Shown here piece by piece: positions 21,201-32,382 of a stretch of DNA of 64,000 nucleotides. This stretch comes from Eimeria necatrix. Taxonomy: Eukaryota > Apicomplexa > Conoidasida > Eucoccidiorida > Eimeriidae. Position 1 is the stretch's first letter. Each line of letters begins with the position of its first letter. Where the stretch lies: the NCBI RefSeq assembly GCF_000499385.1, contig NW_013651669.1:42384-106383 (forward strand). Direction: 5' to 3'. The notes beneath the pieces were generated by a model. The model was not told where the DNA came from. It did not search any database and worked only from the letters and a program-made list of their open reading frames with translations. The translations under genes were made by a program, and so were the position numbers.

Positions 21201-24200
21201 CTTAGGGATATGCGACAAGAGTTCGCTCGTCTCCTTCGCTGAGCGTGCACAGGAGAGGCGGCGAGTGGGAAATATACTCAGAGAGGAGCGCCTACAGTTT
21301 GCTGGTGACAGCCTTACTGTGACCACGACTTTTCTTGCTACGCTTGCTGCTTAGTCCTCCTCTGTTGATGCTGCTGCACGCGGGGCTTGTTCTCATTGCA
21401 GTGGCTGCTAGTACCAGGGCCAGTTTCGTCGGTGGCTTTGAGGGGTCTGCTACTGATGTTAATGTATGCAGGGCCAAGCTGTGTGGCGTATTGATGGTTG
21501 TGCTGTAGTCGGTCTTTGGTGCACATTGACTCTGTTCTTGGTTGCTAGTTGCCTGCTCCGAGTGACTAATCTTGATTAATATACTTTCCACGTCCTTATT
21601 TTTCTTTACCTCAGAAGAGTACTGCTGCTCGTCACGGGCTTTTGGATCCTGGAGGAGATTCGGGGCCTCTCTTAGGAGCTGGGAGCTACATCTTCTACTT
21701 ACGCGAGCCGTTCTCGTACGCAGAAGAAAGACGCTTAGAGATATATCGAGAATGCCCCCGAAAGTAACCTCCCAGAGACCATCACAAATGGCTCCTCAGG
21801 CAGCGTTACCTCGGATGTCATCCCAAGCGTCCTCAGAGACCTCATTACAAGGGCTTCCTGGAAACACATTGAACACTCAGTTAGGCGCGCAGGATATGCC
21901 AGGAGAAATGAAAGCAGGTACATCGCCTCCACCCTCGGCCTCAGCCGGGATTTTCTTTCAGAGGGTGTCTTCTTCAAACACGGAGACGGAGCCTGCAGCT
22001 GCTAGGGGTGGCGAGGAGCAAATAACTTCTTCTTTGGAACGTACTGATTTGCTGCTGTCTGTGCAAGAAGCAGAAAACACCGTGGAAGGCATTCCATGGG
22101 TGTCAAAGGCCCCGGAAGACTGTGACGCTTTAGTTCTACCACCCTGCACACGAATTGTGCACCTTCTTCAGCTGCACTGCAACAACAAGCTGGTCACCGC
22201 CATGGCAGAGGGACTTTTGTTGCGCAAGCCTGCTTATAAGTCACTGATACGGACAGAAGAGAGAAAGACAGGGGTGACTTCTAGGTCGAGCAGTGGCGAC
22301 AGCGACTACGGCTTTGGCAGTAGGGCGTATCAGTTTTGCTGTTGCGTCTCATCTCCGTGGCATCTGCCGTCTTTCTCTGGCAGCTTCTTGTTTTGTATTT
22401 CTTTCATTTCCTCGTGCGCTGCTTCGCGTCAGTTTGTTTTTTTTATGTTTTCCACCATGGTGCTGTTGCTGCTGTTGTCTCAAGCGCTTGCAGCTGCCCC
22501 TCATCGTCACGCTTAGGGTGCAACTAGCGGCACGGAGATCCTCATATCTACAGTTGTTTGCATGCATTTGCCTGTCTAGAAACTGCCGTTCCTGGCGTCA
22601 TTTGTGTCGTTTGCTTAGCCGCGGACTTCCACACCTCTAGCGGCGTCGCAGGCGTCGCCACGCAGCTTCTTCAGCAACCCCCCGCAACACCAGCAGAGCG
22701 TGCGGGCCTATGCAAGGTCTTGCCTGCTGCCGAATGGTTGCTTGAAAAATTCTTTAAAGACGCCTCTGTCTCCTGGCTTGATGACGCAGAAGGTGCCCTA
22801 CCCAGCTATCCACCAGATTCTTCCATCAATAAGGAATTAGCAGCTAATGAGGCTCTTGCTGTATTGTGTCGACTCTGCGTTGTACGAATGGCATTGTGAC
22901 GACCGCTGAGATTGTGACAAGGCAGCCAAAATGAACTCAGTAGTGGCGACAGGTTGAGATTGCTGGGACGAATAGGGATGGGAAGCATGAACGAGAGAAT
23001 TAGGAAAGTGCTATGGCTGCCTCACATTTTGTGGATTTGCAAGACAGGGTGTAGTAGTTCCACTGAAGGTTGGGAAATCAGGGTTTGCACTTGCGCTATT
23101 CCTGCAGAGGCCCCGACGAAGGTCGTCGTGTTCGCACACCATCGGCGCGTGCTGGACGCACTGGCGGCTCGGCTGCGGGAGCTGCGGATGGGTTGTCTGA
23201 ACACATCAGAGCAAGGGCTCTCGGGTGTTCGAAAGCGGCAGGCTTTCGTGCGCATCGACGGGTCAGTGCCAGAGGAGGAGAGACACAGGCGGCGTCGACT
23301 TTTCCTAAGTGACCCAGCGTGCAATTTGGCAATCATTTCCATCTCGGCTTCTTCCCATGGGGTGTGTTGTAACTGCTGGCGATGTCGATGTTCATGCTTC
23401 ACTCCTTAACCTTTCTTGTTGGCACCTGCAACTCTAGGGCACTGTAGTCATGAGCCGCTTCCTCTCTTAGGAGTACAACTTCACAATGCTGGACTTCATT
23501 AGCCAGCTGCCATGACCAGACAAGTTCGTCTGCTGCTTCTGTTTTTGCGAGCGTTTTCGCTGCTGGGGCGTACAGACCATAGAGACTCTTAGCACTGGAA
23601 AAAAGGCACTTGCTGTGTCAGTTTTTTTAATGAGTGTTGGCACCTGAACTGTGGTGTTACTTCGTGTTTGTGCTGCAGTTGGACTTTTCAGGTGCCTCTG
23701 TCTGCGTTTTCCTCGAGCTGTTACCCCAGCAGCACGAGTTGTTGCAAGCGGAGTCGCGTCTGCACCGGCGCGGGCAGCGCCGGTTGGTGACGACATACTT
23801 TCTGCTGAGCCGTTGTGGCCCGTCCGCGGCAGTAGCTTGCGGCGTTTCTACTTCTGCCCGTGCGTCTGCATTGTCCAGGAGCTCCGTATCTGGCATCTCT
23901 AACAGTGAGACAGAGCTTGAATGCGGTGAAGCGAACATGGAGAGTTCTGCCGAAGAGCAGGATGACCTGCAGAGTCCACCAACAACTCCCTTTAGTAGTT
24001 ACAGGAACAGCCGGCAAACATTGCAGAAAACCCATATCCCCTGCAAGAGCTTTCGCACAGAATTAAAGAAATGCGTGATGCAGCTCCTGCGAGAGGCAGA
24101 AGTCACAGAGGAGGCAGCATGGCACAGAATTCGGCAGCAATCAGCCCTGGTACAGCGAACAATTGACGGTCCCCTTGCAAAGCTGTCTCAGTTCGAAGAA

Positions 24201-26988
24201 ACTCAGCAGCCGCAGCAAGAAGAAGGGCAGCATCATCAGTACAGGCGACAAATGCTCCCACGCTTGGAACATGTAGGTCACTCGCTCACAGTTGATGGAG
24301 ATAAACAACAACAGGAGCAACGCCAAAACCCAAGCCATCATGAGGTGCAGGAGCAAGAGGGGCTAATGACCACTGGCCTAAACTTTTCCACTGATAGCAT
24401 ACTGCAGAAAGCTTCAGTGGATTCAGTTACGGCAGATCCACCCAATATTTCATTGTCTTCGTTGCGCCAGCCTCTCCAGAGGCCCCAGGGTCTGTTGGAG
24501 AGTCTGTCGGGACCGTCTGGTCCTTCAGACGCTGCCAAACGCATTCGGTTTCGTGTATCAAAGTATACGCAGCGCTTGCATGCATTTTCAGATGCCACTT
24601 CTTCACCACTTGGCGTATCGTTTTCACGCGCAGAGTTGGGGAATTCGAGGACAATCCATTGCCCGACGGAGCAGAAACTGGACCAGCACCAGCTGCTGCC
24701 TCAGCAGCAGGGCAGACTAGGGGACTGCGCAAATGACTACGGGATGAGATGCACGAGAGAAGCCGCGCGGCAATACATGGAACTCTTCCGCCTGCTTTCA
24801 TCTTTTGAGCAGCGAAAAGTAAGGGAAATGCCATTGACGGTGCGCGACCTTCACGTTTACTTGGAAAGTCGCCACCGAATACAGCAGCAAGGCGTCGGAA
24901 TCGCGGATTCTGAAGTAGGCTTCGACAAAGGTGACGTTGGAAGGAGGGGCAACGAATCGTCACAGCAGAAGGAAGGTTTTCCCGTCACTGCAACACTGTT
25001 GCCGCGTCACACAACTGATCCCCTGTTGCTGCTGCAGTCAGCAGCTCAGCAGCAAGAGCAGCAACAGGTGCGAGATCCTGCTTCAATACAAGGAAGCGGA
25101 GATGGGAACTTCAGTGAACGTAACGTAGAAACGTCACCACGCGGCAGAAGCTCTGGGGTCAGCTGCAACGCGAGGCGAGGTAGCGCAGAGAGCAGTGGTA
25201 TGGCATCGGAGATAGATGATGACCCAGAGCGTGCAATTGTCTCTTCACGGTATTTTTTTAGTCAAATGGGAAAGCCTGTTCCAAAACAAATTTTTAGGAG
25301 GGACGGGAGCGACCCGAGTGGCAGCACGCGGTTGCCAGGCGGAACAGCTTCGTCTGGAGTTAATGCAGGCACTTGTTCTCGTGTGGTGCTAGTTCCTGTG
25401 ATCCTCAGCACCAATAAAACAGCTGGGATTGCTTCTCAGTCTGGTGGAGTTTACAGACACCTGCAGCCATTCTCGGTGGAACTGAAAAAGGTCCTGTGTG
25501 TCTCCTGCATGAAGCCGATTTCAGCTGTCAGCACAACACGCACCTTCCTCCAAGTCAGAGAACTCGAGAACTTCAGCAGTAGCAGTGGAAAGAGTGTATC
25601 TTTGTCGCAGCCCCAACCGAGTGGGGCACATGCCGGGATCGCTGAGTCAGAGAGCATCTCCGCAAATGAGGGAAACAACAGAGAGCGGCTGCTGAGCTCC
25701 CAGTTTACCTGTTCACAACATGCGCCCTCACAGACAGCAAGAAGTTACACAAAGATTTCCAGGATGCAGACGGGAGTTGAGATTGTGACAGCGCCGCAGA
25801 ATTTCGCAAACGACGGCAGGCATCACTGGCTGATTCGATGCAGTGAACAGGACCTCACCTGCTGTGGCCGCTGCGCAGATGCATACAGCGCAAGAAGGCG
25901 TAGGCGGGCGTTGAGGCGCCAGGTGAACTGAGATCTCTGCACACACCGAGTTAGAAATTTTTCGTGCGGCGTTTGCTTGCGTGCAGCTAAATGCTGTAAA
26001 TATTCTGTCTAGTACTTAGTGGGGCAGAGTGCTTGCAGCAGCTGATATGTATCTCAGGTCGAGCGACATGACGGTGGAGTTTGCAGTCAGTGCGGTTTGG
26101 ACTGCGGAGAGTTGCTCATAGCTCTTAGAATGTTGCATGCAGCAGGGGAGCCTCAGTGGCGGCTTGAGGAGGAAATTGTACGCCTAGCGCCCAGTGTGAG
26201 TTCTGCTCTTGTGTTTTTTTCCTTTCGCCAGTGCTAAGACTGGTCACTGCTGCCGACAAAATCCTAGTGCAGCCGTTTGTTCCAGTGCCACCAACGGCGT
26301 GTTCATCATTCATATTCAGGTGATAATAGAACCTGGTGTGTGGAATGTTCATTTTGATGGTTAGGACCCATGCTCAGGAGTTTCGGAGGCTGATTTGAAA
26401 GGCCTTGGCTGATCTACGACTCTGCTGCCTTAATGAGTTTTCCCTTGTGGCCGGCTGTGACCAGCTAAGGGAAAACAAGCTGGCTTGTGTTGCCCAATGC
26501 GCTGTGTGGGTTCACAGTTTCGTCCGTGGCCAACGTTGATCCGACGACTAGCATCCGTCCTCACTGCGAGCTGTGCCTGGGAAGCCGATCACAGGCAGCC
26601 TGTTGTGGAGGGCGGCGGCCTGGCGACAGTTGATGCTGTGCAGACACTCTGCAAGTGAGGGTAGAAGTTGGCTAGGCATGCTCCCAAGGATAGTGAAACA
26701 GGTTCTCAGGACTTCTTGATATGAAAGAGTTATGTCAACTCTGTAATACTTCACCGTACATGAGGAAGTGTGAACGAAGCTGGTATAAAGAAGTTTGGCG
26801 GGTTCCCTGCATTTCCTACTCGGTTGTCCCTATGGGTTGCTTCCGTGTTGGACTTGTCTGCACTCACAGTTTTTACGTGCTCGCATAGCATTTCACTTTG
26901 TTCTTGCAGAGCGTGTCACTTGGAGAAGACACTTGAGGAAAGAAGACGCCGACGGAAGCGCCGCATGGTCCACACGACAGACACTTAA
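18244..26988 (+). CDS. SMARCAL1/ZRANB3-family SNF2 translocase with topoisomerase-type Zn finger and HNH domain
   Basis: Probable ATP-dependent DNA annealing/fork-remodelling enzyme. Exons (phases agree except where noted): 18244-18733, 19017-19741, 19867-20061, 20188-21304, 21615-about 22282, about 22640-22792 (this join is uncertain), 23108-23361, 23679-25922, 26058-26195, 26518-26654, 26910-26988. N-terminus: a C4 finger (FRCPLCHQFGMEF, then MFLGCSRYPTCRGK across the first intron) typical of type IA topoisomerase tails. SNF2 core: LIGDEMGLGKTVQAI (Walker A), VVVDEAHKL (box II), LLLSGTP (III), ELHLLLTRAVLVRRRKTL, KVVVFAHHRRVLDAL, FVRIDGSVP, and LLQAESRLHRRGQ (VI). C-terminus: CVSCMKPI and CCGRCADAY cysteines, then GVCSQCGLDCGELL, CAWEADHRQPVVEGGG and TLCKACHLEKT, matching the HNH nuclease of ZRANB3. 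A 700-residue Gln/Ser-rich insert separates the core from the HNH. Start ATG 18244 is the first in frame; an upstream exon is possible. Confidence 0.85.
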
Positions 26989-27674
26989 TCTATCGAGCTG
27001 GGGACTGGTTACCACATCAAGGTACTTTCCCCCATCGCAATTCATTTGTTTTGCGCTCCTACTTACGTGATTTGGACAGGCGGCTGTGTGTACTGTGGAC
27101 GTGCATGTGGTGACGAAGATGCCGTGTTGTGTGGCACAAGGCTGCCCACACCAGAGCCCGTTAGTAGCTCCCTGCACTTTTTTTAAATATTGCCTCATGA
27201 AGTGTATTTTCGTTTTATGCGAGTTTGCCCAACAACTTTGGCGTGGCCGTTTTTAAACGTACTCGACGCTTTAATGTGCATGACGCGAAGTTGCACAGTA
27301 GTGGAACCAGTGCTGGGCAAAGTCAGTGGAGCGAACTGAGGCATACACTGATGCGAATGGACTTATTGAGTTGTGTATATGAGACACAAGAAGCGCATCC
27401 AAGTAGTCTCCGAGAACCTAAGGTGTTTTGCTTGTGTCACAGTGCTCCAAACAACGTTCGCAATCTTCTGATATACCGCGTAGCCCGCGTCGGTGGCCCC
27501 TGGACTGTGCAAACAATCGGTCCTGAAGAGCACTTGGCAAAATAAGGATCACAACAAATACGAATCCTGTATATCAAAGTGCTTCTCAGTGCTGCTCTTG
27601 CTCGCATTGCCTGCATGCTCCAGCGTCAACACTTCCCAACGTCAGTCAACTTTGTGCAAGTTAACCTTGGTGTG

Positions 27675-27726
27675 CAAGTTAACCGTGGTCCACAGTTCAG
27701 CAAGTTAACCGTGGTCCACAGTTCAC
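27675..27726. repeat. 26-bp tandem duplication
   Basis: The unit starting CAAGTTAACCGTGGTCCACA occurs at 27675-27700 and 27701-27726, differing only at the last base. A partial, diverged copy (CAAGTTAACCTTGGTG) precedes it at about 27657. Confidence 0.9.
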
Positions 27727-28336
27727 ATTCCGCATGTTTGAAACTTTTACAAAAGATATAGTAGCAAGTTTATCTGAAGAATGTGCGCCCATTGTGCGCC
27801 CATTGCAGTTACGTTTTTCCTGCCATCTACGGTGGCCCACGCGTTCAGGCACCTCAGGCATGGGCAGCGCTGCGCCCCACGCATTCTTTGACGCATCCGA
27901 AATTTTCTGCAACAAAAATAGAACACAAATAGGAAAGTAGATATTTCGATTGTAGAAAAGCAGCCTTGAAGGATGCAGTCTCCTTAGACTATGTTGTAGA
28001 CCTCGGAATCGGAGCACAATCCAGTCCGGTGTACACCGCAGGAAAGCAATTTATGCCCTGCGATACATCGAAAGTGAATATCCCTATTTTTCTTGCTGAT
28101 TTTTTCGATGCATGCAGCTGCCTCAGCGGCGCCGCACCACGTTTCCGCGTAACACTGAAATATGCGTCGACTTGCCCGAGTCTGGGCATGTGTCGTCTTG
28201 GGGCGGCAACGCTACACGTGAGTGCGAGAGTACGAAAGCATGCGTGTGTTTTGAATCTGGCGCCTTTATTACAAAGTTTAGCAGAGAAAATTGATTTTTT
28301 GCAGAAACACACCGGCGCGTTTTGTGGTATGTGCCA

Positions 28337-28578
28337 TTGCGCGCAAGACTCAGCGCTGTTGCACACCTCCCACGAGCGCCAACGATTGTGGATGAGATCG
28401 TGCTGTCTCTACCATCGGCCACGACTCTACTTCTTAAAAACCTTCACTCTTATTTTAAAAATAAGCAAATGGATTTGATATTCTCAGCAGACTGACCTGT
28501 GGACTCCGTGGTTAGTAGCGTTGCGCGCGAAACGCAGCGCTGTGCAGTACACCTCGCGCGAGCGCCAACGATTGTGGG
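28337..28578. repeat. Diverged direct repeat, about 56 bp
   Basis: Two copies beginning TTGCGCGC and ending in AGCGCCAACGATTGTGG lie roughly 185 bp apart (about 28337-28392 and 28521-28578) with scattered substitutions. Both sit in the same orientation in a region without a supported gene. Confidence 0.75.
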
Positions 28579-29094
28579 CACGCCCGTGCTGTAATTATTG
28601 CAAGGCAGCTTCTCATGAAATGTTTTTACAGTGATAAATATTCCATATTTTTATGTAGGTTGCTCAGGCAGGCTTTAACAAGTTTACTTGTATTTAGCCG
28701 TCTTCGTTTGTGCTCTGTCCGTCAATCGATGCAGGCCTTGGGGCAACGCGGCAAAGTATACTTAACCTCCTCTGCTACTATTCAGCGATTGGGACAAAGG
28801 CATGAGTGTATGATGTAGTTGTTATTGAGCTACTGAGGTGTTCTAGCTATTTCACAAGTGAGTTTCGGAGAATAGCCAGGCCGTCTGTTGATGCTTGCTC
28901 GTTTGACGCCGGTGTGTGTGGCGATTCGGACGTGCATGCTGTTTGCTATGAGACCGAAACTTTATTCTTTCATGTTAGGTCTTTAAAGTGCATCTTGCAT
29001 TTTGGATCTGGATCGCTGGACTCTGTTAGGTGGGAGCGTGGCAATGGATGCAACGGTACATTAGAGTGCAGAAGAGGAGTTAGGTGTCTGTTCT

Positions 29095-30880
29095 GTGGGA
29101 AATTCCCATGTCACTGAGCCACTTGAAGAAGAAACAATCACTGTTAGAGAAGCTAGCTGGTTGACCAGTGCAGGCGAACCACGCAGGAGACGAGGGGCAC
29201 GCGGTGGAGGGTCAGTTTACGAACTGTTAACCAGCCCGGGACAAGAAAGTAATAGTTCCACTGAAGATAAAACAAATTCAGGGGATCACTAGTCAGATAT
29301 TGTACAAGGGAGAGGTGCTCGTGGTACTTGGGCAAATGATGTGGTCTTTGGTGGAACGAACGGAGAGGAAAGTAGAGGGAGGAGATTGCAGAGTGAAGGG
29401 TTCATAAGTAACACTCAACAAGGGAAACAGAGTGGTGACGTAACTTGTGCCTTTGAGGTTAAGAAAAATGGTAATAACGTTCGTCGGGATACGGGGCTGC
29501 AGGAAAAGACAGTTTGTCCCCGCTGTGAGACGAGAAATGATTTTGACCTGGCGACTGAGATGGAGGGTAGTGGATTTAACGCAACTGAATGTGAAGGCTA
29601 GTGGAAGGCACAGTACAGCGTGGCACTGTACAAGGAGAATGTAGCATCGCCTTTGCTGCAGTTAACGCTCTGTCAGGGATGTTAGAAGCCATGGAGAATG
29701 CTGCAGAGGGTGCACGCGGTAAGGAACGAGGAGGCTTGGCTGTCAGAATAGGAAAAGAGCGGAACATTGTGGTAGGCCTTGATGTTACTGAAACAGAAGA
29801 TGCTGCTGTGGGGTTCATCCAGGCTCAGAAGCCAATGGGCTTCTGTAGTACAGTTGGGCGGGAAACGTCTGTACGCCTCAGAGGCTGTCCAGTTATTGAA
29901 ACTGGGGAAGAGGACGACACAGAAAGTAGAGCGTGCGTGCAGTCTCGCAGTGTAGAGAATAAGCCAGAAGCAAAACTGGTGACTGGCGCTCTATTTGTAG
30001 AGGGAGCAGAAAGGGATGAAGCTGATGTCGAGCATCTAGTCTGTGTAAAGCATGTACTGAACACAGAGAAGCATCGACTTCATGTCGTGCCAGATGCTGT
30101 TATGGAAACAACGGGAAATGAGTGCATTGCTGTCGTTCCACTCAGTTTCATCGGAGGGATAGCGTGGTGCAGAATCGCAAACCTCAGCAAGAGGGGTTGC
30201 TGGCTGAGGCGGTCAGTGACTTTCGACATTCCACCTGACTCTTTCAGGAGAGATGTTGATGCAGGTGGGCATAAGAGATGCTGAGCGAAGATTTCTAGAC
30301 TTACACACCATACAATGAGAGAGAGACGAATAGCAGCCCAGTTGCGAGTTGAATTGGAGTGAGGCGGCGAGATCTGACGTGCTTGCTTCTCTTTTCGAAG
30401 TGAAAAGATACAAGGTGTATCAACTACAACATGAACTTGAAGAGCAGTTAGCTAGGGCTCACAAGGAGTTAGCTTGGGCTCACAAGGAGGTGCATGCCCT
30501 CAAGGAGGAGACCTGTATTTTGCGCCGACGCGAGCACAACTGGGGCTTACTTACGTTTTAACTAGAGCCACTTTGTGAGGAGCTATTAAGGTGCAGGGTA
30601 CAGGCAAAAGGTGGCAGGCTTGTGGAAGAACCGAGTGGTCGACAACAACGCCTGGTCACGATGCTGAGGGGAAGCACGTGTTGTGAACTTCTGGTTGGAG
30701 GGCCCAGAGAAGAACTTGCACGACTGAGGCCAATAATAGAGGAACTAGATGCATATGTTGAGAAGGCGGCAAACATCCAGTGAGAGCATGCTAGATTTGT
30801 GGATGCGAGCTTCGAGTTGGAGCCCAGAGGACAAAGGTATTGGGGCTTGGCAAGCGTTGACGAAGGGAAGAAATGACAAG
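29095..30880 (+). pseudogene. Coding-like stretch interrupted by stops (decayed gene or unresolved spliced gene)
   Basis: Three successive open blocks have protein-like composition: 29095-29601 (one TAG at 29290-29292), 29601-30284 in another frame (acidic, Ala/Glu/Val-rich), and about 30250-30880 in the first frame again. The last block encodes heptad-like coiled coil (QLQHELEEQLARAHKELAWA, then HKEVHALKEE) and continues with coding-like residues (EELARLRPIIEELDAYVEKA) through TAA at 30559 and TGA at about 30781. Either it is a multi-exon gene I could not splice, or a gene inactivated by stops and a frame change. No family recognised. Confidence 0.35.
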
Positions 30881-31390
30881 GTATGGATGCACTGACGCTA
30901 AGGCAGTGGAAGTTGCACGCAGATAGAGAGGTGTAATACCCGCCGTCCAAAGCCACTTAAGCAAGCAAGTCGATACTTGAGGTGAATGAACTGCAGCGCT
31001 TGGAAGGACAGGGCTAGAGTACATCCAGAATGTTGCCTTTACTTTTAAGCAGAATTTGTGGGCATTTTAATTCTAAATGTAATTTTGATGAATTATTTCA
31101 TGACTGGATTGCTGGGGTTGTGCTCTGCAAGTGTACGGCCGTGGCTGGTGCCATTCCCTGGGTCACGTCGGCGCTGGGGCATCTAGGTGCGATCCCAGGG
31201 ATCGATAAGTGCCCTTCTGCTCAGCTGCATTGAAATATCATGATCATGTAAGCTTTTTTCACGTGGTTTCTTGAAAGCAGAGTGCGATCGGTTCGTTTCA
31301 AATTTTTTTCCCTTTAAAAGGACTACAGAGCTCTGCATCTACACCTGCTGTTAGTAGAGGCACACTGCGCTCCGTCATATCTCTGCAAAA

Positions 31391-32382
31391 ATGCCACTCA
31401 AGAAATTCGGAGATAAAATCAAGAGTTCGCTGCAACATCTGTCACCTAAAAGCAAAAAGCGCGATGATGCAGTAGAAGGTGACCTTTCACCGTGCAGCCT
31501 CCCAACTGTGGCAACAGCCAAGCAACAACAGCCTGAGTCGAATGAGCCTGCTGGAAGCCAACCCTCTAAAACCGGCGGAGAAACTGAATCTCCAAAATAT
31601 GACCAACAGAAAGCACCAAATCAAGAGGAGCGAAATCAGATCGTCGCAGATGTCGTACACATGAAGCCACCATCGCCTCCTGCTGCATTATCAGCACCTG
31701 CCTCACTCCCAGCGGTAGCAGAGGGCATGTCCACGCCAAGATGGGAAGAAAGTGCACAGATCTTCCCCACAATGTTCTACACAGTCAAGACACACAGCAA
31801 AGAGCCGCTGAACCAAAGCGTACTGTTGGTGAATCCCTCCCGAAGTGACCAGGTTAGAAGTAGAGCACGATCAGCTGCTGAGTTGAAATGTAATTGCACG
31901 GCTTCTCTTTATGAAGCAGCATTTTATTTGTACCACAGAAAGACAGTGCATTCAGGGACTCCAGATTCGTTACTTCTGTGCGAAAGAAGACAGTGAGCTT
32001 CGTAGCACAGGTCATGTGGAGCGACTGCACGCAGACCTTCAATCTCCGCCTAGAAGGAGGGAACAGAGCTGAGTTAGAGAAAAATGTTGTGACCATACAG
32101 GGAGATTACGTGGAACGCGTGACAGTCACAATCACCCCAGTGAGGAGCACAGCGTATTCACCAGGAAGGCAGCTCAACACACCCAACCTAACGTACAGCA
32201 CTCGAATCATGGACAGATTAAGCACTACACTTTTCACGCTGAAAGCCCTCGAAGTTCAAAATAGGCCCACCCCAGTTGCGAAACGCTGCATGCAGGAAAA
32301 CGATACCGAAGATGTCTACATCGACCTGCTTCAAGGCAACAACCTCTACGACAAGATCCGCGTCCAGACCCAGATGCTCTAA
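31391..32382 (+). CDS. Two-exon hypothetical protein
   Basis: Exon 1 is 31391-31852, with ATG in an AAAAATG context, ending ...NPSRSDQ before GTTAGA. Exon 2 most simply is 32011-32382 after TAGCACAG, in phase 0; acceptors 20-25 nt earlier would also keep frame. The product is about 277 residues. A basic N-terminus (MPLKKFGDKIKSSLQHLSPK) leads to a Pro/Ser/Gln-rich low-complexity middle. Then comes a compact C-terminal domain of roughly 150 residues with alternating hydrophobic strands (TFNLRLEGGNRAELE, VERVTVTITPV) and a final YIDLLQGNNLYDKIRVQT helix. The strand pattern would suit a small beta-rich fold. I do not recognise the family and assign no function. Confidence 0.65.

Larger units (their letters stand above)
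26989..28800. other. Intergenic stretch with small tandem and direct repeats
   Basis: No convincing exon. A 170-codon open frame at 27966-28478 lacks an ATG near its start and overlaps a repeated segment, so it is not annotated. The stretch contains the 26-bp tandem (27675-27726) and the diverged direct repeat (about 28337-28392 and 28521-28578) listed separately. Confidence 0.55.

Noticed and set aside
27966..28478. 170-codon open frame
   Set aside because: No ATG at its start, no homology recognised, and it overlaps a direct-repeat copy; composition does not look coding.
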